Source: an uncultured Eubacteriales bacterium
Lineage (GTDB): Bacteria > Bacillota > Clostridia > Christensenellales > Aristaeellaceae
Direction: 5' to 3'
Assembly: GCA_902765395.1 (NCBI GenBank)
Contig: CACWZP010000027.1
Span: 1-64,000, forward strand
Length of the DNA stretch: 64,000 bases
Position 1 is the first letter of the stretch, and the number at the start of each line of letters is the position of its first letter. The position numbers and the translations under genes are program-made. Below are positions 1 through 10,633 of the stretch, one piece after another. The notes under the pieces were generated by a model. It was not told the DNA's origin. It saw nothing but the letters and a program-made list of their open reading frames with translations, and ran no database searches.

Positions 1-62
1 GCCTCAGCACGCTGATAGTACTTGGCTGGAAACGGCCCGGTAGGGTAGGTCGTCGCCGGATC
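1..62 (+). rRNA. rrf: 5S ribosomal RNA, 3' end (partial)
   Basis: The first ~62 bases match the 3' half of a bacterial 5S rRNA: a GATAGTACTTGG segment, a GGAAAC turn, then the conserved GTAGGTCGTCGCCGGA end. The 5' half lies outside the window. A strong terminator follows within a few bases, as expected at the end of an rRNA operon. The exact 3' end is uncertain by 2-3 bases. Confidence 0.85.
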
Positions 63-67
63 TCAAT

Positions 68-95
68 GAGGACATTCGAAAGAATGTCCTCTTTT
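68..95 (+). terminator. Intrinsic terminator of the rRNA operon
   Basis: Perfect 10-bp stem GAGGACATTC/GAATGTCCTC (68-77, 82-91) with a GAAA loop, followed by TTTT. It directly follows the 5S gene. Confidence 0.9.
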
Positions 96-109
96 CTTTG
101 TCTTGGCGG

Positions 110-162
110 GCAGGGAAAGGGAGCAGGGAATATGAAACAGGGAGCAGGGAACAGGAATAGCT
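110..162 (+). repeat. A/G-rich minisatellite-like repeat (copy 1)
   Basis: Imperfect tandem units of the kind GGGAGCAGGGAA and ACAGGAAT. Related tracts lie at 10634-10758, 28024-28060 and 30264-30357. No coding potential. Confidence 0.6.
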
Positions 163-391
163 GATGCCGCGCAGAGACCTCGATGGCAGCTTCCGCAACC
201 GCTATCTTGCCTCGCTTTTCAAGTGGAGGAGGAGCGAGGACTTCATCTGTCATTTGCTTCGCAAATGCCTCCTCCTCCATGGGGGAAGGCTTGGGGGTTG
301 CGTTTTGCTGACCATCTTTGCTTTCCCACCTTGGAATTTGTGCGCCGGGAGAGCTGTGTTTATCAACTATCGTGCGTACAGGAACAAAACA
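163..391. other. Non-coding stretch between rRNA operon and gdhA
   Basis: No gene with a ribosome site is visible. It contains a hairpin CATTTGC/GCAAATG (251-257, 261-267) nested between GGAGGAGG (205-240) and CCTCCTCC (268-280). A CCATGGGGGAAGGCTTGGG stretch follows and resembles part of the composite repeats elsewhere in the window. Confidence 0.5.
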
Positions 392-430
392 CCGGCCTCT
401 TGCGCTGGAATCAGTGGCGCAAGGGGCCGG
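392..430 (-). terminator. Terminator of gdhA
   Basis: On the minus strand, 33 bases after the gdhA stop codon, CCGGCCCCTTGCGC pairs with GCGCAAGAGGCCGG and is followed by TGTTTTGTT. Typical intrinsic terminator. Confidence 0.8.
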
Positions 431-462
431 ATAATCATGTCGCGGCAGCTAATGCATTATGC

Positions 463-1896
<1,434 letters not shown>

Positions 1897-2089
1897 TTAT
1901 CTATGTTAAATTGCAAATTCAAATATGACATTCCTGCGGCTTTGCAGGATGGAAAGGCATAATCCGCCGAATTAAGCCGTATATATGCAGGAATACCCGC
2001 CAAAAATGAAAGTTTATGCCCGGGATGCCGGAAATGGCGGTGGACGGGGAAAAGGCGTAAATGAATATTCCAGTTCACGAAAATTCAAC

Positions 2090-2118
2090 TTGCCAACGCG
2101 GGGAGGGGAGAGTATACT
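2090..2118 (+). promoter_or_regulatory. asnA promoter
   Basis: TTGCCA (2090-2095), a 17-bp purine-rich spacer and TATACT (2113-2118), 33 bp ahead of the asnA start. Between this and the gdhA promoter (1894-2089) there is AT-rich sequence with no evident gene. Confidence 0.75.
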
Positions 2119-2151
2119 TATTTTCATAGTATCGGCAAAGGGGGCCCGCAC

Positions 2152-3159
2152 ATGAACCATGTCACGATCCCGGACGGCTACAGGCCGTCGCTGAACACCT
2201 TCGATACCCAGCTGGCCATCGAGTTCATCAAGCACAATTTCCAGGTGGAGCTGACCCACGCGCTGAACCTGCGCCGGGTGTCCGCGCCGCTGTTCGTGCG
2301 GCGGGAGTCCGGCCTGAACGACAACCTGAACGGCGTGGAGCGGCCCGTGAGCTTCGACGTGCCCGCCGTGGGCGCCGAGGGCGAGGTGGTGCACTCGCTG
2401 GCCAAGTGGAAGCGCCTGGCCCTGAAGCGCTACGACTTCCACGTGGGCCGCGGCCTGTACACCGACATGAACGCCATCCGCCGGGACGAGGAGCTGGACA
2501 ACCTGCACTCCATCTACGTGGACCAGTGGGACTGGGAGAAGATCATCACCCGCGAGGACCGCAACCTGGATTACCTGAAGCGCACCGCCCAGGAGATCGT
2601 GCACTGCGTGGTGGACGTGTCCGAGCGGCTGCGCCGGGAATTCCCCAGCATCCACGTGAAGCTGAGCCGGGGTATGAGCTGCATCACCACCCAGGAGCTG
2701 GAGGACCGATATCCGAACCTGACGCCCAAGCAGCGGGAGGACGCCTACCTGAAGGAGAAGGGCACGGCGCTGATCATGCAGATCGGCGGCAAGCTGAAGT
2801 CCGGCGTTCCCCACGACGGCCGCGCGCCGGACTACGACGACTGGCAGCTGAACGGCGACATACTGTTCTGGAACGACGTGCTGGGCCGGTCCTTCGAGCT
2901 GTCCAGCATGGGCATCCGCGTGGACGCCGAGTCGCTGGACCGCCAGCTGACCCTGGCCGGGTGCGAGGACCGGCGGGCGCTGCCGTTCCACAGGATGCTG
3001 CTGAACGACGAGCTGCCGCTGACCATCGGCGGCGGCATCGGCCAGAGCCGCCTGTGCATGCTGATGATGGGAACCGCCCACATCGGCGAGGTGCAGTCCA
3101 GCATCTGGGACGACGAGACCATGGATGCCTGCGCCGAAAAGGGAATACTGCTGCTGTGA
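2152..3159 (+). CDS. asnA: Aspartate--ammonia ligase (asparagine synthetase A)
   Basis: Makes asparagine from aspartate, ammonia and ATP in the cytoplasm. It belongs to the class II aminoacyl-tRNA-synthetase-like fold rather than the glutamine-dependent AsnB type. The 335-residue length is close to the usual ~330. Recognisable segments are FDTQLAIEFIKHNF near the N-terminus, LNLRRVSAPLF, the central DQWDWEKII, and the C-terminal GGGIGQSRLCMLM, which corresponds to the class II motif 3 region. The start has AAAGGGGG ten bases upstream. It is a single-gene unit with its own promoter and terminator, divergent from gdhA. Confidence 0.97.
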   Translation: MNHVTIPDGYRPSLNTFDTQLAIEFIKHNFQVELTHALNLRRVSAPLFVRRESGLNDNLNGVERPVSFDVPAVGAEGEVVHSLAKWKRLALKRYDFHVGRGLYTDMNAIRRDEELDNLHSIYVDQWDWEKIITREDRNLDYLKRTAQEIVHCVVDVSERLRREFPSIHVKLSRGMSCITTQELEDRYPNLTPKQREDAYLKEKGTALIMQIGGKLKSGVPHDGRAPDYDDWQLNGDILFWNDVLGRSFELSSMGIRVDAESLDRQLTLAGCEDRRALPFHRMLLNDELPLTIGGGIGQSRLCMLMMGTAHIGEVQSSIWDDETMDACAEKGILLL

Positions 3160-3166
3160 GGAGGAT

Positions 3167-3195
3167 GGGGCGTTCCTGAAGGAACGCCCCTTTTT
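3167..3195 (+). terminator. Terminator of asnA
   Basis: Perfect 10-bp stem GGGGCGTTCC/GGAACGCCCC with a TGAA loop and five T, starting 8 bases after the stop codon. Confidence 0.95.
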
Positions 3196-3198
3196 CGC

Positions 3199-3545
3199 CG
3201 ATCCTCCATCACAGGGCGGGCGACGCAACGCCGCCCCTACAAAAAATATGCGCAAACCAAAAGCCTCCCCACCGCAGTGGGGAGGGGGACCGCTTGCGGT
3301 GGTGGGGCACCCATTCAGGACTGCCACAATTCTCGCTGTTCCCCTATGCAGCGGCGGCCTGCAACCAAAAACCCTTGGGAACGAGCGGATGCGCGCAGGG
3401 TGCGCAGGAGCGAAGTTACGGGTTTTTGTGCAGGCCGCCAAAAAAGAACGTTCCTCGGTTCCCCTTCTGGAAGCTGTTTCCAATAGGGAGCCGGGGAACG
3501 GACTTTTTTGGCGGCGGATTTCCGGCACAAATGAGCCCACGGCCT
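3199..3545 (+). repeat. Composite palindromic repeat, copy R1
   Basis: Chain of nested inverted repeats: a GGCGG/CCGCC hairpin (3214-3238), a CCTCCCC/GGGGAGG hairpin (3268-3288), and a core flanked by GGCGGCCTGC and GCAGGCCGCC (3351-3443). Then comes a GGTTCCCC/GGGGAAC type hairpin ending in TTTTTT. R2 (23221-23548) has the same order and core. R4 (36118-36452) is the same element inverted with a diverged core. Confidence 0.75.
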
Positions 3546-3756
3546 CACAATGCTTGCGGAAGATAAACCTCTCGTTAGCCGCGTCGCTCAAAAGTGCCAA
3601 GGTTAGGCAACCGGCGCGAAGCGCGGTTGGCCGGAGTCGCAGGGCTTTGGCGAAAACCGTCTGGTAAATCCGTCGCTCAGCGATGAGGGGATCAGCGAGG
3701 ATCGGGGATTGCGCAATAGATGCAGGGGCGGCGCTGCGCCGCCCAAAAGATCTTCC
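3546..3756. other. Non-coding stretch
   Basis: No gene supported. It contains CGCGAAGCGCG-type small palindromes (3617-3635). A hairpin GGGCGGCG/CGCCGCCC (3726-3744) lies just after the stop of the minus-strand gene at 3757 and may act as its 3' end, although no T-run follows. Confidence 0.5.
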
Positions 3757-5505
3757 CTATTCCACCTTCACCCTGCACAAATCGTACACCCCGTTGGAGG
3801 CGCGGACGCCGATCTTGGCGCTGCCCTTGCCCACGGCGGTGACGTTTCCGAAGGCATCCACGGTGGCGACGCTCTCGTCGCTGCTGGCCCATTCCAGCCG
3901 CTTGTCGGTGGCGTCGCTGGGGCGGACCTTGCATTGCAGGGCGTAGGTTTCGCCCACCTTCAGCTTGATCTTGCTCTTGCTCAGGTCCAGCTCCCTCACC
4001 GGCTTTTCGGTGACGGTCACCTGGCAGGCGGCCTCCGCGCCGCTGTCGACGCGGGCGACGACGCGGGTCTCGCCCACGCCGACGCCGATCACCTCGCCGT
4101 CGCTGGTGACCATGGCGATGCCGGGGTCGTCGCAGAGCCACTCGATGCTCCCCGTCGGGGCGTCGCCGGTCAGCTTGTAGCGCAGCTGTCCGGCCTCGCC
4201 CACGTTCAGCGACAGCGCCTGCTTGTCCAGGATCACGCCCGTGGCGAACACCTGCACCTGCACGCTGTCGGACACGCCGTTGATGGCGGTGGCGGTGATG
4301 GTGGCGGTGCCCTCGGCCACGGCGGTCAGCTTGCCCCTGGAGACCTTCACCACCTCCGGGTCGGAGCTCTTCCAGTTCAGCCACTTGCGCGGGTTGGCCC
4401 TGCGCGTGGGCTCCAGCGCGCCGGTCATCTGCACCGTCTGCCCGGGCACCAGCGCGTTCACCGGGTCCAGATGCACCGATTTCAGCGGATAGCCGCAGTA
4501 GGCCTCCAGGTGCTCGCCGTCGGAGGTGATCAGCACGTTGCCGTCGCAGCGGGAGCAGGTGATGAAATAGGCGCTCTTGTGGTTCCTCAGCTGGCCCAGG
4601 TAATCGTCGCCGGGCAGGTGGGCGTTTTCGGTGCAGAACACAGTGGCCTTCGGCGACACCAGGTTCAGCACGTTGTCGCTGTGATGGCCGTTGTGGTGGG
4701 GGTTCTGGAGCACGTCGCTGTCCAGAATGCCGGGATACTTCTTCTCCACCGCCTCCAGGCAGTAATCATAGGTGTCCCCGGCGAACAGGAACGAGCGCGC
4801 GCCGTAGGTCAGCTTGCAGATCAGGGAGTTGGCGTTTTCCTCGTTGTCGCTGATGTTGCAGCTGTGGATGCTCGTCGGCCCCAGGCAGCGCATCATCGCG
4901 CCGCCCAGCTGGAAGCTGTCGCCGGGCTTGAGCACCTTGCAGGGCGTCCCCTTCACCACGCTCTTCTGCGCCTTGGAGGCGTAGCTGACGATGGCGTTCC
5001 AGGTGGGCTTGTGGGACACGTAGACCACGTCCGGGCGCAGGGCATAGATGATATCCGGCGCGCCTTCGATGTGGTCGGCGTGGGCATGGGAGCCGATGTA
5101 GCAGTCCAGCTTCTCCACGCCCAGGGCCTGCAGGTAGGGCAGCACCTTCTGGGCGTCCCGGTGATAGCCCACGTCGATGAAGCAGGTGGCCCCGTCGCAG
5201 CGGATCAGTATGCCGTCCACGCGCTCCAGGTCGAAATAGTAGACCTCAAGGCCCGTCTGAGGCACTTCCTCCGTCGCGGCGATCTCCTCCCCGTCATCTT
5301 CCGGAAAGATGCCGTCGTCGGGATTTTCGGCTTCCGGGAAGATGGCGTCGTCCTCGGGTGCGTCCGTCTCCGGGAAGATGGCGTCGTCCGCGGGAGCGTC
5401 CGTTTCCGGGAAGATGGCATCCTCCGCGATGCCCGTGCACAGCGCAAGCCACGGCAGGCACAGCACCAGCAGCGCCGCGATCCAGCGCAGGTTCTTCTTT
5501 TTCAT
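3757..5505 (-). CDS. Secreted metallo-beta-lactamase-fold protein with three BIG2 domains
   Basis: Predicted secreted protein of 582 residues. Order: signal peptide (1-25, ending LALCTGIA), an acidic repeat built on AIFPETDAP (28-75), a metallo-beta-lactamase fold domain (about 80-350) and three group-2 Ig-like domains (about 365-582). The metal-binding signature SHAHADH lies near residue 138. The arrangement resembles the extracellular ComEC/Rec2-like hydrolase branch, but the substrate is unknown. The start at 5505 has a GAGGCGAGAG ribosome site, and an upstream in-frame ATG at 5709 lies in repeat DNA and is not used here. A paralogue with the domain order reversed is at 33801-36113. Confidence 0.85.
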   Translation of the reverse strand: MKKKNLRWIAALLVLCLPWLALCTGIAEDAIFPETDAPADDAIFPETDAPEDDAIFPEAENPDDGIFPEDDGEEIAATEEVPQTGLEVYYFDLERVDGILIRCDGATCFIDVGYHRDAQKVLPYLQALGVEKLDCYIGSHAHADHIEGAPDIIYALRPDVVYVSHKPTWNAIVSYASKAQKSVVKGTPCKVLKPGDSFQLGGAMMRCLGPTSIHSCNISDNEENANSLICKLTYGARSFLFAGDTYDYCLEAVEKKYPGILDSDVLQNPHHNGHHSDNVLNLVSPKATVFCTENAHLPGDDYLGQLRNHKSAYFITCSRCDGNVLITSDGEHLEAYCGYPLKSVHLDPVNALVPGQTVQMTGALEPTRRANPRKWLNWKSSDPEVVKVSRGKLTAVAEGTATITATAINGVSDSVQVQVFATGVILDKQALSLNVGEAGQLRYKLTGDAPTGSIEWLCDDPGIAMVTSDGEVIGVGVGETRVVARVDSGAEAACQVTVTEKPVRELDLSKSKIKLKVGETYALQCKVRPSDATDKRLEWASSDESVATVDAFGNVTAVGKGSAKIGVRASNGVYDLCRVKVE

Positions 5506-5639
5506 GGCTCTCGCCTCATTCCAACAATATGGTTTAATTTTATACCAATTTGAAGGAGTTGGCAAGGGGGCAGGTGAGGCGCGGCCAGGGAACGGCGCTG
5601 TTAAAACGCCCTCCGTCGCTGTGCGCCGCCTCCCTCGGA

Positions 5640-5760
5640 GAGGGAAGCCTGGCGGGCGGCGCAACGCCGCCCCTACAAATAATAATGCGCAAACCCAAAG
5701 CCTCCCCATGTCAATGGGTTCGAGCCCCCATGAAGGGGAAGGCCTGGGCGGTGAAAAAGG
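5640..5760 (+). repeat. Partial composite palindromic repeat
   Basis: GGCGGGCGGCGCAACGCCGCC, then CTACAAA...ATGCGCAAACC and GCCTCCCCATG. This matches the first ~65 bases of R1 (3210-3276) almost base for base. The rest of the element is absent. It lies in the 301-base gap between two minus-strand genes. Confidence 0.65.
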
Positions 5761-5785
5761 GGCGGCGCTGCGTTGCAGCGCCGCC
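5754..5785 (-). terminator. Terminator of the 5807-9667 gene
   Basis: On the minus strand, GGCGGCGCTGC/GCAGCGCCGCC (11 bp, AAC loop) followed by CCTTTTT, 21 bases after the stop codon. Confidence 0.85.
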
Positions 5786-5806
5786 CTGGTGAAACTTCGT
5801 CAGCTG

Positions 5807-8800
5807 TCAATAATCTCCGAATATGGCCAGCACGGTGTCGGGGTCGATGACGGTATCGGGGTCGGAGGGGTCGATGGGCCCCAGCTCCACCTGATACTGC
5901 TCATACATCCGCATCTGGAAGGCGTACACCGCGTTGAGGGTGGCCTCGTCCAGCACGCCGGGCTCCACGTCGTTGCCCAGCAGGCCCAGGCTGTACAGCC
6001 GCATTTGCAGCTGCTGGATGGTCTCGGAGTCGCTGGAGGGGCTGATGGGGCCGCTGATGGTGCGGGAGGGCTCCTCGGTGGGCTCGGGCTCCGGTTCGGG
6101 CGTGGGCTCCTCGGTGGGCTGGGCCGTGGGGGAGGGGATGCCGAAGCGGATGCTGCTCCACTGGGCGTCGTCCCGGGTGCCGCCCACGGGCATGGCGCCC
6201 ACGTAGATGGTGTAGATGCCCGCCGGCAGGCTGGCGGTGCTCACGGTGCTGGAGGTGTCGGTGCCGCTGGACAGCTCGTGCTGCTCGCCGGAGTCGTTCT
6301 CCACGTACACGTAGTAGCCGGCCACGTCGCCGTCGGCGTTCCAGCTGATGATGACGGAGCTGTCCGTCATGTAGGGCACGCCCTCGTGCTGCACCGCCGT
6401 GCCGCCCAGGTTGATCACGGGCTTGCCCACGGGGGCCGCCGTGGGCTGGGGCTCGGGGGTGGGCTCCTCGGTGGGCTCGGGCGTGGTCGGCACCGGCCGG
6501 GTGAAGGTGGCCGTGGAGGAGACCATGTCGGCCTCGGAGCCGTTCACGGGGATCGCGCCCACGCTCAGGGAGTAGACCACGCCTTCGCGCATGTCGTTGG
6601 CCCGCAGGCCCACGCTGGTCTGGTCGGTGGTCTGGCTGGCGATCTCGTCGCCGTTTTCGTCGGCGATGCGCACCTGGTAGGCGCTCACCGCGCCTTCGGC
6701 GGACCAGCTGATCTGGAAGGTGTCGCCCTCGATGACCACGGGATCGCTTCCCGCGCTGACGCCCGCGATGGAGATGCGGGGAGCGGCCACAGCGGCCACG
6801 GTGGGCTCGGCGGTGGGGGCCTCGGTGGGCTCCTCAGTGGGGGCCTCGGTGGGCGCGGGGCTGGGCGTCTCGCGCTGGGGCAGCGTGAACTGCACCTCCT
6901 GCCAGACGATGTCCTCCTCGCCGCCGCGGGTGGGCAGTACGCCCAGGCGCATGGTGTACACCTCGCCGGGAACCATCTGCTGGGTGTTCACGTTGAAGCT
7001 GGTGATGTCGGTGTTCTCCTGGGAGACGATGGAGTTGCCCTGGCTGTCGGTGACGTAGATGGAGTAGCTGTCCACGTCGCCTTCCGCGCGCCACTGCACG
7101 CTGAACGCGCCTTCGGGCACGGCGATCACGCTGCCGTCGGCCAGCACGTCGCCGAAGCGGATGGCCACGTCGCCCACCGCGCCAACGCCCGGGGGCTCGG
7201 GGGTGGGCTGGTCGCCGTCGTTCATGGTGTAGCCCCGGTCGCTGGCGTACTCCAGCGCCTGACGGGTGCGATCGTCCACATAGCCGGTCACGGGCAGGGT
7301 GTTGTCGCCCTGGATGCTGTTCACCCAGGCCTGGAAGCGCTTCACGGCCTCCACGGTGGCTTCGTCATACACGCCGGTTTCGCCGTCCGCCAGCGCGCCG
7401 ACGCTTTGCAGCATCTGCTGGACATAGCGGATGGACTCGGGGTCGGAATCCTCGCCCACGGTGATCTGGCCGCCCTCCGGGCCCTGTTCGGGCTGGGTGG
7501 GTTCCTCGGTGGGCTCGGGGGTCGGGGCCTCGGTGGGCGCCTGCGTGGGGGCTTCGGTGGGGGCCTGCGTCGGGGCCTCGGTGGGCGCTTCTGTCGGTGC
7601 GGCGGTGGCCTGCTGGGTCATGGTGATGTCGCGGTCGTAGGCATACTCCAGCGCCAGGCGGGTGGCGTTGTCCACCGCGCCGTCCGTGGGCAGGCTGCCG
7701 CCCTGGGTGGCGTTCACCCACTCCTGGAAGGCCTGCACGGCCCGGGTGGTGCCCCTGCCGTAGACGCCGTCCACGCCGCTTTCGTCCATGGCGCCCACGG
7801 CGACCAGCATCTGCTGGACATAGCGGATGGAATCAGGGTCGGAATGGGCGTCCACGGTGATCTCGCTGTCCTCGCCGGGCTCCTCCGGCTCGTCGTCCGG
7901 GGCGTCGCCCTCGGGCTCGACGGCGGCGGGGGCCGCGGTGGGCGTGGCGGTGGGCGCTGCGGTGGGGCCGGCCGGCGGCTGGGTGCCGTAGGGGGTCAGG
8001 CCGTGGTCCTTGCAGTACTGCAGGTAGGCCAGGGTCAGCTGGTCCACCTCGCCGTTCACGGTCAGGGTCTGCTCGCCGCGCTGGATGTTCACCCACTGCT
8101 GGAAGTCGGCCACGGCGCCGATGGTGGCGTTGCCGTACTTGCCGTCGGCGGAGCCGGTGGGCAGCATGCCGATGTCGATCAGCAGCTGCTGTACCTTGCG
8201 CACCGCGTCGGCGGGGGAGTTGGCGTCGATCACGCCGCTGAGGGTCTCCACGGGCCGGGTGGTGGGCGTGGGGGTGGGCTTCACGGTGGGCGCGGGCGTG
8301 GCGGTGGGCACCGCGGTGGCCTGGCGCAGCTTGGCCCATTCCTCGGCATAGTAGGTCAGGAAGGCCATGCTCTGGGGGTCGACCCGGCCGGACACGGTCA
8401 GCACGTCGTAGCCCTGCAGCTCATTCACCCGCTGCTGGAACTTGCGCACCGCCTGCACGGTGGACGCGCCGTACTTGCCGTCGGCGGCGTTCTCGGGCAG
8501 CAGGCCCAGGGTGATCAGCTTCTGCTGCACGCCGCGCACCTGCTCGGCGGAGGACTTGTCGTCCACGGTCGTGTCGTCCGGCTTCGGGGTGACCTTCGGC
8601 GCGGGCGTGGGCGTGGGCCTGCGGGAGCCCACCTCATACAGCCACTGCAGCGTCTTGGGGCCGGCCGCGCCGTCCACGGTCAGCTTCTCCTTGGGGTTGT
8701 AGCGCTGGTTGATATAGCTCTGGAAGTCCTTGACGGCCTGGTAGGTGTCGGAATCGTACTTGCCCGTCACCTTGTTCTTGTCCAGCCAGCCCAGTTCGGC

Positions 8801-9667
8801 CAGCTTTTCCTGCAGGGCGGTGATGTCCGCCTTGGAGGAGTTGCCGGTGACCAGCTTGTACTTGCCGGTGCCGCCGGCCGGGGTGGGCGCGGGCGTGGGG
8901 CTGGGCGTGGCCGCGGCCTGCTGGGCCTGCTGGTACTCCTGCTCCACGTCGCCCTCATAGGTGTATTCCATCCAGCTCAGCTCCGGGTCCACCAGCGCCG
9001 CGAAGGTGGGGGCCACGTAGGGCGTGGCCGTGGGCGTGGTGGCCGGGATCCAGACCTGGCTGGGGTCCAGCGTGGGGGACTGGGTGAGGTCGCGGGAGGG
9101 GTTCACCGCGCCGTTGAACACGGTGATCAGCAGCACCGCCGCCGCCACCAGCACCGCCACGGCGATGCCGGCGAACAGCAGGATCCTGCGGCGGTTTCCG
9201 CCCTCCTCCTCGCCTTCGTCGGCCTCCTCGCGGTCGGCGGAAGCGGCGGCGGCCTTGCGCTGGGCGATGTAGGCGGTGCCGTTCTCCTCGAAGAAGAAGT
9301 GGCGCTTGCGGGGGTCTTCCACGCTCTCCACGCTGGCGCGCAGCTTCTTGATGCCCGCTTCGAACTCGTCCTCCTTGCCCGCCATGGGCACCACTGCGCC
9401 GTCGTTCAGGCGCTCGGCACAGTCCCGGGGCAGGTATTCGCGGATGCGCAGCTTGTTTTCCTTCTTGGTGTCGAAGGCCGCGTAGACGATGCCGGTGGCG
9501 TCCTGGCCCAGGGCGCGGCCGATCAGGAAGCGCTCGTGGTACACCCGGGAGCCGGGCAGCATCTGCACCTGGGGCACCGCGGCCCGGGAGTCCCGGCCGC
9601 AGTGGGGGCAGGTGGTTTGGCCCTGCATATCCTCAAAGCAGTACATGCACAGATTTTCGTATGCCAT
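5807..9667 (-). CDS. Membrane protein: zinc ribbon, degenerate kinase N-lobe, six peptidoglycan-binding-like repeats, three FN3-like domains
   Basis: Single-pass protein of 1286 residues. It starts with a zinc ribbon (CMYC...CPHC, residues 7-21). Next is a segment resembling only the N-lobe of Clostridial Ser/Thr kinases (about 40-115). There the glycine loop reads LGQDATG and the ATP-binding lysine position reads LRIREYLP instead of AIKEY, so it is probably not a kinase. A transmembrane helix (about 164-186) follows. Outside the membrane are five PG_binding_1-type repeats (about 260-870, each with VQQxL...GxYGxxTxxAVxxFQ) joined by TPEPT/APTEAP linkers, three FN3-like domains (about 875-1190), and a sixth, degenerate repeat at the C-terminus. 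The ribosome site is AAAGGGGTG. It may anchor to or sense cell wall; function unknown. Confidence 0.8.
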   Translation of the reverse strand: MAYENLCMYCFEDMQGQTTCPHCGRDSRAAVPQVQMLPGSRVYHERFLIGRALGQDATGIVYAAFDTKKENKLRIREYLPRDCAERLNDGAVVPMAGKEDEFEAGIKKLRASVESVEDPRKRHFFFEENGTAYIAQRKAAAASADREEADEGEEEGGNRRRILLFAGIAVAVLVAAAVLLITVFNGAVNPSRDLTQSPTLDPSQVWIPATTPTATPYVAPTFAALVDPELSWMEYTYEGDVEQEYQQAQQAAATPSPTPAPTPAGGTGKYKLVTGNSSKADITALQEKLAELGWLDKNKVTGKYDSDTYQAVKDFQSYINQRYNPKEKLTVDGAAGPKTLQWLYEVGSRRPTPTPAPKVTPKPDDTTVDDKSSAEQVRGVQQKLITLGLLPENAADGKYGASTVQAVRKFQQRVNELQGYDVLTVSGRVDPQSMAFLTYYAEEWAKLRQATAVPTATPAPTVKPTPTPTTRPVETLSGVIDANSPADAVRKVQQLLIDIGMLPTGSADGKYGNATIGAVADFQQWVNIQRGEQTLTVNGEVDQLTLAYLQYCKDHGLTPYGTQPPAGPTAAPTATPTAAPAAVEPEGDAPDDEPEEPGEDSEITVDAHSDPDSIRYVQQMLVAVGAMDESGVDGVYGRGTTRAVQAFQEWVNATQGGSLPTDGAVDNATRLALEYAYDRDITMTQQATAAPTEAPTEAPTQAPTEAPTQAPTEAPTPEPTEEPTQPEQGPEGGQITVGEDSDPESIRYVQQMLQSVGALADGETGVYDEATVEAVKRFQAWVNSIQGDNTLPVTGYVDDRTRQALEYASDRGYTMNDGDQPTPEPPGVGAVGDVAIRFGDVLADGSVIAVPEGAFSVQWRAEGDVDSYSIYVTDSQGNSIVSQENTDITSFNVNTQQMVPGEVYTMRLGVLPTRGGEEDIVWQEVQFTLPQRETPSPAPTEAPTEEPTEAPTAEPTVAAVAAPRISIAGVSAGSDPVVIEGDTFQISWSAEGAVSAYQVRIADENGDEIASQTTDQTSVGLRANDMREGVVYSLSVGAIPVNGSEADMVSSTATFTRPVPTTPEPTEEPTPEPQPTAAPVGKPVINLGGTAVQHEGVPYMTDSSVIISWNADGDVAGYYVYVENDSGEQHELSSGTDTSSTVSTASLPAGIYTIYVGAMPVGGTRDDAQWSSIRFGIPSPTAQPTEEPTPEPEPEPTEEPSRTISGPISPSSDSETIQQLQMRLYSLGLLGNDVEPGVLDEATLNAVYAFQMRMYEQYQVELGPIDPSDPDTVIDPDTVLAIFGDY

Positions 9668-9877
9668 ATTTACACCCCTTTAAGTAGAGTGGAGCCTGGA
9701 GCTTTGGTCAGGGATTCAGCGCTCCACGCGCAATGCTCGATAAAACCGGAATATCCCCGCGGGCGCGCGGCCGGTGCGTATATTTGACGTATAAAACCCT
9801 CGCCAGGTTCACGCGCATGGCCCGACGGGCGCCGTCGGCGCCGAAAATTCGCCGGGAGATCACAATTTTGCCGCCCT

Positions 9878-10546
9878 TCAGGGCCGGTCTCCGGGACTTT
9901 GCAGCAGGTGTTCGGACATGGCGGAGACGCTTTGGAACACCTCCGCGGCCCCTGCTCCGGCCAGCTCGCCAGGCAGGCTGTAGCCGTAGTCCGCGCCGAT
10001 GCCCGCCATGCCCAGCGCCGCGGCGGCTTCCACGTCGAACCGCCGGTCGCCGCACATGCAGGCCCTAGACAGGTCGGCCCCTTCCGGCAGCGCCGCGAGG
10101 ATCAGGTCCCGCTTGTCGGCGGAGTGCCGCCCCAGGCCCGTGCCGGAGATGGCGTCCAGGTGCCTGTCGATGCCGAAGTGCTTCGCCAGCCTTTCCAGCA
10201 TGAACGCTGGCTTGGCCGAGGCGATGGCCACCCAGGCGCCCGCCTGGTGCAATGCCCGCAGCAGCTCGGCCATGCCGGGATACAGCCGGGACTCGTACAG
10301 GCCGATGTCCACGTACCGCTCCCGGTAGGCGGCGATGGCGGCCTCGGCGGTCTCGTCGTCCATGCCGCAGAACTCCATGTAGCTGTCGTGCAGCGGCGGG
10401 CCGATGAAGCGGCTCAGCGTCGCCTCGTCAAGGGCCGGATAGCCCAGCTTTTCCAGGCTGTGGGCCACGCTCCTTCGGATGCCCTCGCCGGTGTCCGCCA
10501 CCGTGCCGTCGAAGTCAAACAGGCAGTAGTCGTATCTCAGTGCCAT
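9878..10546 (-). CDS. HAD-superfamily hydrolase, phosphoglycolate phosphatase-like
   Basis: Cytoplasmic phosphatase of 222 residues with the HAD motifs in order: FDFDGTVADT (nucleophile Asp11, acid/base Asp13), motif II Ser in AIASAK (about 107-112), motif III Lys in the SADKRD region (about 142-147), and motif IV CGDRRFDVEAA. A C1-type helical cap lies between motifs I and II. It resembles the Gph/PpaX branch, but the substrate cannot be told from sequence. It stands alone on the minus strand. The 210 bases between it and the gene ending upstream at 9667 hold no gene. Confidence 0.88.
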   Translation of the reverse strand: MALRYDYCLFDFDGTVADTGEGIRRSVAHSLEKLGYPALDEATLSRFIGPPLHDSYMEFCGMDDETAEAAIAAYRERYVDIGLYESRLYPGMAELLRALHQAGAWVAIASAKPAFMLERLAKHFGIDRHLDAISGTGLGRHSADKRDLILAALPEGADLSRACMCGDRRFDVEAAAALGMAGIGADYGYSLPGELAGAGAAEVFQSVSAMSEHLLQSPGDRP

Positions 10547-10633
10547 AAATCTCGATCCATCCTTGGCAATAGCTGTTCCAGATTATTGTAGCAGATGAAT
10601 GTGACTTTTCGTGCGGGGTTGGTTGAAGGTGGT

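Noticed and set aside
5309-9787. 1492-codon open frame on the plus strand opposite the 5807-9667 gene
   Set aside because: Its product is a Gly/Ala/His/Val/Leu-rich string with no domain. It arises because the high-GC repeats of the true minus-strand gene leave the antisense frame free of stops. No ribosome site.
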